A stretch of DNA of 13,169 nucleotides from Gp6-AA40 sp050742535 (GTDB lineage: Bacteria; Acidobacteriota; Vicinamibacteria; Vicinamibacterales; UBA2999), in the NCBI GenBank assembly GCA_050742535.1, contig JBOGIQ010000148.1, positions 1 to 13,169 of the forward strand, read 5' to 3'. The translations under genes were made by a program, and so were the position numbers. The number at the start of each line of letters is the position of its first letter. Position 1 is the stretch's first letter. Shown piece after piece: positions 1 to 8,257 of this stretch. The notes beneath the pieces are model-generated. The model had not been told where the DNA came from. It did not search any database and was given only the letters and a program-made list of their open reading frames with translations.

Positions 1-2
1 CG

Positions 3-1865
3 ACAACGCTCTTCGAATTCCCCTCGACGACCTTTGGACTGATCTCCGCGGTAGTACTGAGCACGTGGTGGCTGCTGGCGCTTAGACGCCCGGTGCTGAT
101 GTTCGGCCCAGGTGCCGCGCAACTCGATTGGGGACCGGACATGCATCGGCTCTATCCGCTGCTCGTCGCGACCACTGCGGTCTTCCTCACCGAGCGGGTG
201 GCGAGGGTTCTATGGCTTCGGCGACAGTGGCTGCTGCAGCTCACGGGCTGGGTCGGCCCGATCGTTGGTGCACTGTTCGTTCTTGGGGTCGCGTCCTCGG
301 AGAATCAGTGGGTGGTATTTTCGGGAACCGCGACGCCTGGAACAGTTGCCATCGGCGAGCACACTCTTCCCCTACTCGATTTCGTCAATCTTGTCTTCGG
401 GTTGTCATTCGGTTTCGCCGCTCTCGTAACGGTGCTGTCGGCGATTCGGCGCGTGTATAGATGGTTGTCCGGGAGCCGCGGGCGGTCGGCGCCGGCCCTA
501 TGCCTCGTGCTCCTGTCGAGCATCATGGGATCAATCGCGCACGCACAACCGCCTGACGACGCGGCAATTCGCCGCATTCTCGAGGAGCGCATCGACTCAA
601 GAAAGCAGAGCGTCGGCATCGTCGTCGGAATCGTGACGCCGCAGGGACGCCGGGTCATTCGCTACGGCCGGTTTGCTGTCGACGATCCACGTGAAGTGGG
701 ACCAGATACCGTCTTCGAGATCGGCTCGGTTACGAAAGTCTTCACTGCGATGCTACTCGCCGACATGGCGCGGCGGGGCGAGGTGAGCGTGACCGATCCC
801 ATCGTTCGCTATCTACCTCTTGAGGTGGCGACGCGCGCGCAGGGCCTGAACGGTACGACACTCGCGGATCTCGCCACGCATACCGCGGGATTCCCGTTCT
901 GGCCATCGGGGATACCGGCCACGACCGAGGGAACCACGAAGATGGCCTCCTATTCACTGGACCAGCTGTATAGCTTCGTCTCGACCTTCGAGGCACCGCC
1001 CGATGTGGGAACCCGGTGGATGTATTCCAACACTGATGCCGGAGTGTTGGGTGTGCTGCTCGCCAGACGGGCGGGGTCGACCTATGACGCGTTGCTCGAT
1101 AGCCGCATCACGCGACCGCTCGGCATGACGAGTACGGCGGTCGCGGTTTCTCCAGCGTTGCAGCCGCGCCTGGCCATGGGTCACGACGGGGAACTGAAGC
1201 CGGCAGCGGCCTGGAATGTACCGACGCTGGCCGCCGGTGGGTCGCTGCATTCAACCGTGAATGATCTGCTCACACTGCTCGCGGCCGCTGGCGACCCAAC
1301 GACAGTCGCAGGCGCCGCGATGCCAGGAATGCTCGCAATGCGTCGGCAGGCGCCCGGCTTCCAGCAGGCGCTGGGATGGATGGTTCTGAGCGCCGGGCCT
1401 GGAGAGGGCCTTCTACTGCACGACGGCAACACGTTGGGGTTCGCGAGCTCAGTAGTCTATGACCCTGTCACCCGGTCTGGTGTGGTGGTTCTGTCGAACT
1501 CGTCCGCGAGTGTCTCGGACATCGCCCGGCATATCGCGCGGCCCGCGATGCCACTGGCGGCGCCACTTCCGCCCGCTCCCAGCAAGACGGAAATCGTCAT
1601 TGAACCTGCGCTGCTCGACGTGTACGCGGGCGCTTACGAACCGGGACCAGGGGCAGTGTTCACGGTGACGCGGGAAGGGGACGCGCTGATGATTCAGATT
1701 CCGGGAATCCCGAAGCTCCGCCTACGTCCTGAGAGCACCCGTGACTTCTTCGTCGCCGAGAACACCCGCGTGACCGTCACCTTCAACGTTGACGGTGCAG
1801 GACAGGTCACCGGTCTACTGTTGAAGTCGCCAACTGGCAATGTGCCTGCCGCTCGTCGACCGTGA
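3..1865 (+). CDS. Membrane-anchored class C beta-lactamase-like serine hydrolase, 5' end outside window
   Basis: The frame is open from the window edge; the first in-frame GTG is at 93, and residues here are counted from it. Upstream codons encode another hydrophobic stretch (FGLISAVVLSTWWLLAL), so the true start is probably outside. Hydrophobic segments lie at about 20-33, 47-68 and 95-118. A second signal-like stretch follows (134-152, ending SIAHAQ), then a serine beta-lactamase/PBP fold (Pfam Beta-lactamase type) at about 157-485. Its motifs are SVTK (212-215, nucleophile Ser212), YSN (311-313) and HDGNT (443-447) in the KTG-like position. The tail from about 505 (DVYAGAYEPG) resembles the Pab87 octamerisation/DUF3471 beta domain. 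Families of this type include DD-peptidases, esterases and aminopeptidases; the substrate cannot be told, and true beta-lactamase activity is not implied. Odd point: a TM bundle in front of an internal signal peptide looks like two proteins fused. GTG at 453 could start a simple secreted form. Domain call is firm; N-terminus is not. Confidence -1.
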   Translation, partial: TTLFEFPSTTFGLISAVVLSTWWLLALRRPVLMFGPGAAQLDWGPDMHRLYPLLVATTAVFLTERVARVLWLRRQWLLQLTGWVGPIVGALFVLGVASSENQWVVFSGTATPGTVAIGEHTLPLLDFVNLVFGLSFGFAALVTVLSAIRRVYRWLSGSRGRSAPALCLVLLSSIMGSIAHAQPPDDAAIRRILEERIDSRKQSVGIVVGIVTPQGRRVIRYGRFAVDDPREVGPDTVFEIGSVTKVFTAMLLADMARRGEVSVTDPIVRYLPLEVATRAQGLNGTTLADLATHTAGFPFWPSGIPATTEGTTKMASYSLDQLYSFVSTFEAPPDVGTRWMYSNTDAGVLGVLLARRAGSTYDALLDSRITRPLGMTSTAVAVSPALQPRLAMGHDGELKPAAAWNVPTLAAGGSLHSTVNDLLTLLAAAGDPTTVAGAAMPGMLAMRRQAPGFQQALGWMVLSAGPGEGLLLHDGNTLGFASSVVYDPVTRSGVVVLSNSSASVSDIARHIARPAMPLAAPLPPAPSKTEIVIEPALLDVYAGAYEPGPGAVFTVTREGDALMIQIPGIPKLRLRPESTRDFFVAENTRVTVTFNVDGAGQVTGLLLKSPTGNVPAARRP

Positions 1866-1998
1866 GCATCACCAGCAAGACCGATGGACCGTCTGAACGC
1901 CGTCCGAAATTTGTATACAGGTGTCGACGGAGCGATGCCCGAACCCCGCACTGCATCGCAAACCCGTTCGGCGATGCGAGATGCAGTCGCTGCGCTCA

Positions 1999-2116
1999 CT
2001 TGCACCGACCCGGCGCAGCCTGCTCGCACCCCTCGCACCGACCCGGCGAAGCCACCTCGCACCGACCGCGTCAGGATGTTCGCAGCGACCAGGCGAAGCA
2101 ACCTCGCACCGACCGG
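1999..2116. repeat. Irregular direct repeats, core TCGCACCGACC
   Basis: Four copies of an 11-base core, TCGCACCGACC (first copy with one mismatch), begin at 2000, 2033, 2057 and 2104. Three are associated with a second block, GACC(C/A)GGCG(C/A)AGC, at about 2007, 2040 and 2087. Spacing is irregular (33, 24 and 47 bases), so this is neither a simple tandem array nor a CRISPR. It fills the gap between two convergent genes and ends two bases before the ppk1 stop codon. I see no clear intrinsic terminator in the 252-base gap; the repeat may serve as a transcription end or be a degenerate mobile repeat. The rest of the gap (1866-1998) shows nothing I can name. Confidence -1.
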
Positions 2117-2117
2117 A

Positions 2118-4289
2118 TTAGTCTCTTCGTTCCGTGTAGTGCTGGAGCAGCGACTGTTGCGCGTTGAACGGACCTGATCCCGACGGCCCGCGTTCGTAAT
2201 GTCCCGCGGCGTCGAGAAGCATCGCGCGGTCGGTGTCCTTGAGATACGCGTCCAGCACCACGTCGCGCAGGTGCTCGAGGATCTCCGGATCGCGGACCGG
2301 CACCAGCGTTTCCACGCGCCGATCGAGGTTCCGCTCCATCAGGTCGGCGCTGCCGATGTACATCTCCTCCTGCCCGCCATTCTGGAACCAGAAGATCCGC
2401 GAGTGCTCCAGGAACCGGCCGACGATCGATCGGACCCTGATGTGGTCGCTGATCCCCGGAATCCCCGGTCGCAGGCTGCAGATGCCGCGGACGAGCAGGT
2501 CCATCGAGACACCCGCCTGTGAGGCGCGGTAGAGCACGCGAATCATCTGGTCGTCGGTGATCGCGTTGACCTTGACGATCATCCGCGCCGGCCGTCCGGC
2601 GCTCGCGTGCTCCGCCTCGCGCATGATCAGCTCGGTCAGCCGGCTGCGGAGCTGCACCGGCGCAACGAGCAGGCTGCGGTAGTCCTTCTGATTCGAGTAG
2701 CCGGTCAGGTAATTGAAGATCTCCGACGCGTCGGCGACGATGTCCGGGTCGGTGGTGAAGAGGCCGATATCGGTGTACACCTTCGCCGTCTCGCCGTTGT
2801 AGTTGCCGGTCGCGGTGTGCACGTAGCGCTGGATGCCGCCCTGTTCCTGCCGGACGACGAGGCACAGCTTGCCGTGCACTTTGACGTCGGGGAAGCCGTA
2901 GACGACATGAATGCCGTGCGATTCAAGCGCGCGGGCCCAGAGAATGTTGTTGCGTTCCTCGAACCGGGCCTTCAGCTCGACGAGCACCGCCACCTGCTTG
3001 CCCGCTTCCGCCGCTTCGATGAGCAGCGGAATCAGCGGCGAGTTCTGGCCGATGCGGTAGAGCGACATCTTGATCGCCACGACGTTCTTGTCGCGCACGG
3101 CCGCGCGCACGAACGCCTCGACCGAGCTGAACGACTCGTACGGATGGTGCACGAGCACGTCCTCGAAGCGAATCTGATCGAAGATCTCCTCGGGATCCGC
3201 GTCGGCCCGCCAGAGGGTGTGTGGAGTGAACGGCGCGTACTTCAACTCGGGCCGGTGCAGCGACTGCAGCTGCATCCAGTCGCCATATCCCATGCGGTCG
3301 GCCGTCCGCGCCACCACTGCGTCGTCGGTGATCTCGAAGTTCTCCACCAGGATATTGAGGACGCGCGGCGGCATGTCGGCTTCGACCTGCAGCAGCGACA
3401 AGGCACCGTGGCGCAGCTGCTTCAGGCTGCGGTCCACCGTCTCGAGCAGGTCGTCGGCTTCCTCCTGATCGAACTCGAGATCCGCGTCGCGGATCACGCG
3501 GAACAGATGCGCGCTCTTCACCTGTGTTCCCGGGAAGAGCTCCTGCATGTTGGCGCGGATGATGTCCTCGAGGAACACGAATCCCTGTGAGCCGCTGGGC
3601 AGGAGCGACTCCGGAAGCGGGATGAATCGCGGCAGCACGTCCGGCACCTTCACGCGCGCGAACTTGGTGCGTCCGCCATGCCGCACCACGACGGCGAAGT
3701 TCTTGCTCAGGTTCGAAATGAGCGGGAACGGGTGGCCCGGATCGAACGCCAGCGGCGTCAGCACCGGGCAGATCTCGCGCGAGAAATAGCTGTTCAGATG
3801 CTCGCGCATCGCCGACGTCCACTGATCCATCTCGAAGAACGAGATGCGCTGCGCGGTCAGGTCGCGGCGCAGCTCTTCCCACACGACCGCCTGCGCCTGC
3901 AGCAGCCGTTTCGCGCCCGCGCGCATCGCCTCGAGCTGCTGCTCGGTGTTGTAGCCGTCGGGCGCGATGTCTTCAATCCCTTCCTGCAGCTTCTTCAACG
4001 TCGTCGCCACGCGAATCATGAAGAACTCGTCGAGGTTCCGCCCCGTGATGCCGAGGAACTTCACGCGCTCGAGGAGCGGGTGCGCAGTGTCGCGCGCCTG
4101 GTCGAGCACGCGCTCGTTGAACGCGAGCCAGCTGAGCTCGCGGTTGATGTAGAGCGCGGGGTTCTTCAGATCGGCGGGATCAACAATTTCCCGCGCCGGC
4201 ACGACGCGCAGAGGCGGACGCGCATTTCTAGCTTGGCGGCGGGGAGCAGATTGTCGTGGAGTCGTGACGGCTGATTCTCGGGGTTCCAT
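2118..4289 (-). CDS. ppk1: Polyphosphate kinase 1
   Basis: PPK1 reversibly transfers the gamma phosphate of ATP to inorganic polyphosphate, acting in the cytoplasm or at the membrane face. The 723-residue length is normal. After a basic, probably disordered start (1-40), the N-terminal domain runs from YINRELSWLAFNERVL (about 47-62), with the middle domain at about 155-345. The two phospholipase-D-like C-terminal domains follow. VHGKL at 471-475 holds the expected autophosphorylated His472, followed by HTATGNYN (491-498). GRFLEHSRIF (624-633) holds the second conserved His629. YGFPDVKVHGK and GSADLMERNLDRRVE are textbook PPK1 signatures. The ATG at 4289 is chosen because the conserved part begins about 45 residues in; no strong Shine-Dalgarno sequence precedes it. 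It is monocistronic here, divergent from the aconitase-like gene and convergent with the serine hydrolase gene. No phoB/phoU, ppx or ppk2 gene lies in the window. Identification is very secure. Confidence -1.
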   Translation of the reverse strand: MEPRESAVTTPRQSAPRRQARNARPPLRVVPAREIVDPADLKNPALYINRELSWLAFNERVLDQARDTAHPLLERVKFLGITGRNLDEFFMIRVATTLKKLQEGIEDIAPDGYNTEQQLEAMRAGAKRLLQAQAVVWEELRRDLTAQRISFFEMDQWTSAMREHLNSYFSREICPVLTPLAFDPGHPFPLISNLSKNFAVVVRHGGRTKFARVKVPDVLPRFIPLPESLLPSGSQGFVFLEDIIRANMQELFPGTQVKSAHLFRVIRDADLEFDQEEADDLLETVDRSLKQLRHGALSLLQVEADMPPRVLNILVENFEITDDAVVARTADRMGYGDWMQLQSLHRPELKYAPFTPHTLWRADADPEEIFDQIRFEDVLVHHPYESFSSVEAFVRAAVRDKNVVAIKMSLYRIGQNSPLIPLLIEAAEAGKQVAVLVELKARFEERNNILWARALESHGIHVVYGFPDVKVHGKLCLVVRQEQGGIQRYVHTATGNYNGETAKVYTDIGLFTTDPDIVADASEIFNYLTGYSNQKDYRSLLVAPVQLRSRLTELIMREAEHASAGRPARMIVKVNAITDDQMIRVLYRASQAGVSMDLLVRGICSLRPGIPGISDHIRVRSIVGRFLEHSRIFWFQNGGQEEMYIGSADLMERNLDRRVETLVPVRDPEILEHLRDVVLDAYLKDTDRAMLLDAAGHYERGPSGSGPFNAQQSLLQHYTERRD

Positions 4290-4310
4290 AGTCGGGGGCG
4301 GAAGCGCCGG

Positions 4311-4319
4311 ATCCTAGCA
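4311..4319 (-). promoter_or_regulatory. Possible extended -10 of ppk1
   Basis: Read on the minus strand this is TGCTAGGAT, an extended -10 (TGn + TAGGAT against TATAAT) 22 bases before the ppk1 ATG. No good -35 hexamer lies 16-18 bases upstream, which fits an extended -10 promoter. The leader would be about 15 bases with little Shine-Dalgarno character. This is motif reading only, and housekeeping promoter consensus in this phylum is poorly known to me. Confidence -1.
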
Positions 4320-4485
4320 GAGCCGTGTAACGCCGTCCTCCGCTAAAAAACTCTGCAGGACGGATGCCGATTTTGCCCCCAGTTTTTGGCGGGAAATCCG
4401 CCAGCGGGCGCAGATCATCCGACGCCATGGACAGCACGGCCGTATGCGGTTAAGACGCGCGAAAACGCGAAGGTAAGATGGTTTC

Positions 4486-6441
4486 ATGGGGGTCATCCGT
4501 GGACGGGCGCTGATTTTCTGGGATCCGAAAGTTCCAGGGAGTAAGTACCGACGGAAGCTCGACGCCATTGATACAGATCAGATCACCCCGGCCGCGGATT
4601 GCGTTTCCGAAAGCCTCGCGACCCTCGACGAGCGTTGGAAAGCCGGCTCGTTTCGTTACTTAATGCCCGATTTCCGCGCCCGAGTCCATCGCGGCGAGAC
4701 TTTTCTCGTTGCCGGCGACAGATTCGCCATCGGTTCGTCCCGGGAAATGAGCCCGGCCGGGCTCAAGGGCATTGCGGACGAAGCCGGCCACGAAATGGTG
4801 ATCGTCTGCGGCAGCAACATGGGCGACATCTTCAGGCGCAACGCGCTGAACCTCGGCCTCCATGTCGTGCAAAGCCCTGAGGCTGTTGCAGATGCGCAGG
4901 ACGAGGATCAGTTCGAGTTCGATCCGGACACGCGGCGGCTGACAAATGTCACGAAAGGGCGAACCTACGAACCGATTCCGCTGACCGAAAAGGAAGAGGA
5001 AATCAGGCGTTCCGGCGGAATTGTCGCGGTCGGCCGCCGCGAACTGCCGGATGCCCGCGGCCGCCCGATCGTCGAGTTTCCAGACCCATCGCTGGCGCGT
5101 CGCATGACGGCAACCGAGCAGATTCTCTGGGCCCATCGCGTGGACAAGGATCAGCGCGAGCTGAAGCCTGGCGACACATTGCGTGTCTACGCCGATCTGC
5201 TGCCCGCCTCGGACGGCACGGCGCCGTTCGCCATTCACACGTTCCATCAGATCACCGCCGGCGTAACGGCTCATCCCCGCCAGGCCGCAATCGCGAACGA
5301 TCATTTCGTCTTCACCGGCCGTGAAGACGACGAACGCCAGACGAGCATTGGGCGCGCGTTCGCCGCCGAGCACGGCCTGGTGCCGCCGTATTACGCGACG
5401 CCGGGCGATGGCATCTTCCATTTCTATTTTCCCGAGCAGGGCCTGGTCGCTCCAGGTCAGTTCATCCCCGGCGCCGACTCGCACAGCCGCGCCTATGGCG
5501 CATACGGAGCCGTTGGCATCGGCGTCGGCTCGACGACGCTCGGGTTCGGATGGGCGACAGGCTACGTCTACGTGACGCTGCCGAAGGCGAGGCGCGTGGC
5601 CGTCTCGGGCACGCTGCAGCCGTGGGTCGCAGGCAAGGACATCGTGCTCGAACTGCTGCGCCGATGGGGCGCGCAGCAGTCGCAGGGCATGTCTGTCGAA
5701 TTCGTCGACGTCAATGGTCAGCTCCCGATCGCGTATCGCAACACGATCGCCAACATGATGGCGGAAGGGGAGGCGTGGAACGGCATTTTCCCGGCCGATG
5801 ACGTCACGGCTGCGTGGTACGCCTCGAAGCGTCAGGCCACTCTGCCCTATCCGTTCGTGAGCGGCGGCGCGTCCGCGCAGTACGCGCTCGACGAAACGCT
5901 GTCGCTCGACGAGGTCATCCCGCTCATCGCCAAGCCGTTCAGTCCCGGCAATGCGTTCCCGGCCGACGAAGTGGCGCGCGAGCGCATCACGTTCGACAAG
6001 GCGCTGATCGGATCGTGCACCAACGGCAGCTACGACGATCTGCTGCAGGCGGCGCTGGTCATTCGCGCCGCCCGCGCCGCGGGCTTCACGCGCTCCGCGT
6101 CCGTGTTCGTGGTGTTCCCGGGGTCGGGCGGGGTCGGACGTCAGATTGAACGGCCGGATCCGCGTCTTGGCGGCGAGTCGATCGCGGAGGTCTTCCGATC
6201 GGTGGGCGGCGAGATCCGCCAGTCGTGGTGCGGTCCGTGCTTCGGACAGGGTCCCGATGCGCTGCAGCCCGGCCAGCGCGCCATCACGTCGTTCAACCGC
6301 AACTGGCAGAACCGGATGGGTGTCGGCGGAGAGGGCTACCTCGCCAGCCCGGCGATCGTTGCCGCATCGGCGCTGGCGGGCTACATGGCGCCGCCGTCGG
6401 AGCTCGGGATGAAGTGGGATCCCGAGCTGTACTCGGTCTGA
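4486..6441 (+). CDS. Aconitase-superfamily dehydratase with swivel domain first (LeuD-LeuC order)
   Basis: A 651-residue, single-chain [4Fe-4S] hydro-lyase of the aconitase/isopropylmalate dehydratase superfamily. The N-terminal part (about 1-170) is the small swivel domain: DTDQITPA (29-36), GSSREMSP (83-90, with the substrate-binding SRE type motif) and NMGDIFRRNALNLGL (111-125). After a charged linker, the catalytic part (about 205-651) holds NDHFVF (271-276), GADSHSRAYGAYGAVGIGVG (329-348), GSCTNG (509-514, Cys511), WCGPC (581-585, Cys582 and Cys585) and the active-site-like SFNRNWQNRMG (602-612). All three cluster cysteines are present. AcnA has the large domains first; AcnB puts the swivel before the catalytic core but also carries a HEAT-like N-terminal domain, which is missing here. 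Substrate may be citrate/isocitrate, isopropylmalate or another 2-hydroxy acid; not decidable here, and no leuA, leuB or citrate-cycle neighbour helps. Start: ATG at 4486 with a distant GAAGG; the fold supports starting close to here. Stop lies one base from the convergent gene's stop. Confidence -1.
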   Translation: MGVIRGRALIFWDPKVPGSKYRRKLDAIDTDQITPAADCVSESLATLDERWKAGSFRYLMPDFRARVHRGETFLVAGDRFAIGSSREMSPAGLKGIADEAGHEMVIVCGSNMGDIFRRNALNLGLHVVQSPEAVADAQDEDQFEFDPDTRRLTNVTKGRTYEPIPLTEKEEEIRRSGGIVAVGRRELPDARGRPIVEFPDPSLARRMTATEQILWAHRVDKDQRELKPGDTLRVYADLLPASDGTAPFAIHTFHQITAGVTAHPRQAAIANDHFVFTGREDDERQTSIGRAFAAEHGLVPPYYATPGDGIFHFYFPEQGLVAPGQFIPGADSHSRAYGAYGAVGIGVGSTTLGFGWATGYVYVTLPKARRVAVSGTLQPWVAGKDIVLELLRRWGAQQSQGMSVEFVDVNGQLPIAYRNTIANMMAEGEAWNGIFPADDVTAAWYASKRQATLPYPFVSGGASAQYALDETLSLDEVIPLIAKPFSPGNAFPADEVARERITFDKALIGSCTNGSYDDLLQAALVIRAARAAGFTRSASVFVVFPGSGGVGRQIERPDPRLGGESIAEVFRSVGGEIRQSWCGPCFGQGPDALQPGQRAITSFNRNWQNRMGVGGEGYLASPAIVAASALAGYMAPPSELGMKWDPELYSV

Positions 6442-6442
6442 C

Positions 6443-8257
6443 CTACACCGGCCAGCTCCGCGGCACTTTCACGACATACGTTCCCGCAATCTTGTCGTGC
6501 CATGCCTGCCGTTCGGGGTCGCGAAAGATCCAGAGCGCGCCGAGGGCGAAGACCGCCAGCGAAAAGATTCCAGCAAGGGCGCGAACCAGTGAGTCAGCAA
6601 AACTGAGCGCCGTTCCATCCATCCGAACGAGACGGATCTGACAGACGATGCCGCCGAACGTCGTCTGCTTCCATGTCCAGAACACGATGAAGTAGATCAG
6701 CAGCAGCGGAAAGAACTCGGGTCCCTCGAAAATATCCATCGTCGAGAGCACAATCGTCGAGACACCGACCAGCACGACGTCGACGAAGAACGCCGCCAGC
6801 CGATCGCGAAAGAGCGCCCGCGGCTGCGCCACGAGCAGTCCCGACGCCGCATAGGCCGGTGCCGCATAGCCGGCGGCGTAGGGAGGCGCGTACGGCGCGC
6901 TACCCACCGGCGCGGCCGGCGCGGCGATGGGCGGAGGCGCCGTGGGTATTGCGGCTGCCGAGGCATCGAAGGCCGCCGACGGCGCGCTGGCCGCCGGTGG
7001 CTGCGAATACGTGTGAGGAGGTGGCGGCGCGACAGGTGGTGGAGGCACCATCACCGGTGCGGCCTTCGCGGGATTCTCGCGGCGATAGGCCGCCATGAAG
7101 GCGAGCGCTGACGAGCCAAGTCCGAGTACCCCGGTAATCCCCCAGGTAATGATGCCGACGACGGGAATGATGTAGGCGATCGTCAGCACCGCGAAGCCGA
7201 TGACGAACGACCGCGCACCGTGCGCACGCGTGCTCTCCGGGTCTTCCTCGATCGCGGTCATCCCGATCCATCGCGCGACCGCCACCTTGCCGATGACCGC
7301 GCCGGCAATTGCCGCGCAAATGACAAACGGGACGACGGCGATGCCGATGATCGAGACGGCAAGCAGCACGCAGATTGGTCCGATCAGCAGGAGCACCAGC
7401 AGCCCCGCACCGAACGCCGTCAGCGGCCGGCTTCGCAGCGTGCCCGCACATGCGCGAACGGGCCGGTCGAAGATCAGATTGAGCGCGGCATACAGCAGGA
7501 AGAAGAGCGAGACGATGCCCCACACCCAGGGGAAGTCCGGCACGATGAGGCGGCCCCACACGAGTCCGCGCGACAGGTAAGGCGCCACGGCGTTGAGCGA
7601 GCCGCCGAGTATTCCGGCGCCGACCACGACTTGTTCTCCGCCGACCGCGAATTCGGCCGGGGCCTCCAGCGGGCCTCCGATGACGACGAGGTCGCGGCGT
7701 GCGGTGGCGCCCGGCTGCACCGTCACGGTGCCCCCGACGCTGACGAGGTCGCCGTCGATGACCGCCGTGCTCTGGATGCGGGCATTGCCGAAGTAGACGT
7801 GGACGTCGCCGGTCACGCGTCCGGCAATCGTCGCGTCGCCGAAGACGACGATGGCATCGCGCACCACGTCGTTTGGACCGACCGTGAGGTTCTGACCGAG
7901 CCGCATCGCGTCTCGTGAGCGCCCCCACAGCTCGATGTCCTGGTCGGTCGGAAACTGATCGTCGTAGCGCGGGGTGTCGATCGACAGCGTCGGCGGTTCC
8001 GCCGGCGGCGGCGCTCCGCGTCCGCGCCGAGGTGTGGCCGGTTCGGCTGGTTCAGGCACCTGCGGCGCATCGGCGCCCTGCGGCGCCTCCGCCGCGGCGA
8101 GCACGTATTGCGCGCGTATCCGCTCCTGCCACGCCCGCGACCGCAGGTAGTCCGCGCGCGACTTCTCGCGCACGAATGCGCCCACCGTAGCGACGCTGAT
8201 CACGCCGGAGAAAACGACTCCGAGAGCCAGCGCCGCGATTATCAGTTTCCTTTTCAT
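6443..8257 (-). CDS. Bactofilin-like / multi-TM / RDD-domain membrane protein
   Basis: This 604-residue protein is the third gene of the sigma factor unit. An N-terminal helix (about 4-28) would anchor it. Residues 60-95 are Pro/Ala-rich. Residues about 120-215 form short beta repeats (IAGRVTGDVHVYFGNARIQ, AVIDGDLVSVGGTVTVQPGA) like the bactofilin/polymer-forming family. Several membrane helices follow between about 243 and 392. A Pro/Ala-rich linker (398-475) leads to an RDD domain (481-604): FRDRLAAFFVDVVLVG at its start and ALWIFRDPERQAWHDKIAG near its end match the family, though the usual GQTPGK-like motif is degenerate (QTTFGGIVCQ). The start is ATG 8257: it overlaps the upstream stop as ATGA and begins MKRKLIIAAL, a sensible anchor. 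The frame is open further upstream to 8584, but that stretch only mirrors the preceding gene. RDD proteins are often linked to transport or ion homeostasis; function here is unknown. Domain calls fairly sure, role unknown. Confidence -1.
   Translation of the reverse strand: MKRKLIIAALALGVVFSGVISVATVGAFVREKSRADYLRSRAWQERIRAQYVLAAAEAPQGADAPQVPEPAEPATPRRGRGAPPPAEPPTLSIDTPRYDDQFPTDQDIELWGRSRDAMRLGQNLTVGPNDVVRDAIVVFGDATIAGRVTGDVHVYFGNARIQSTAVIDGDLVSVGGTVTVQPGATARRDLVVIGGPLEAPAEFAVGGEQVVVGAGILGGSLNAVAPYLSRGLVWGRLIVPDFPWVWGIVSLFFLLYAALNLIFDRPVRACAGTLRSRPLTAFGAGLLVLLLIGPICVLLAVSIIGIAVVPFVICAAIAGAVIGKVAVARWIGMTAIEEDPESTRAHGARSFVIGFAVLTIAYIIPVVGIITWGITGVLGLGSSALAFMAAYRRENPAKAAPVMVPPPPVAPPPPHTYSQPPAASAPSAAFDASAAAIPTAPPPIAAPAAPVGSAPYAPPYAAGYAAPAYAASGLLVAQPRALFRDRLAAFFVDVVLVGVSTIVLSTMDIFEGPEFFPLLLIYFIVFWTWKQTTFGGIVCQIRLVRMDGTALSFADSLVRALAGIFSLAVFALGALWIFRDPERQAWHDKIAGTYVVKVPRSWPV

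Noticed and set aside
1999..2116. CRISPR array
   Set aside because: Repeat core is only 11 bases, spacing is 24-47 bases and irregular, and no cas gene is present.
2607..3590. 327-residue plus-strand frame inside ppk1
   Set aside because: It mirrors the PPK1 coding sequence; no recognisable domain, and the minus strand is certain.
4387..4403. Hairpin TGGCGG/CCGCCA as terminator between ppk1 and the dehydratase gene
   Set aside because: No T tract follows on either strand, and the genes diverge, so no terminator is expected there.
4660..5484. 274-residue minus-strand frame inside the dehydratase gene
   Set aside because: Antisense shadow of conserved aconitase motifs; no domain of its own.
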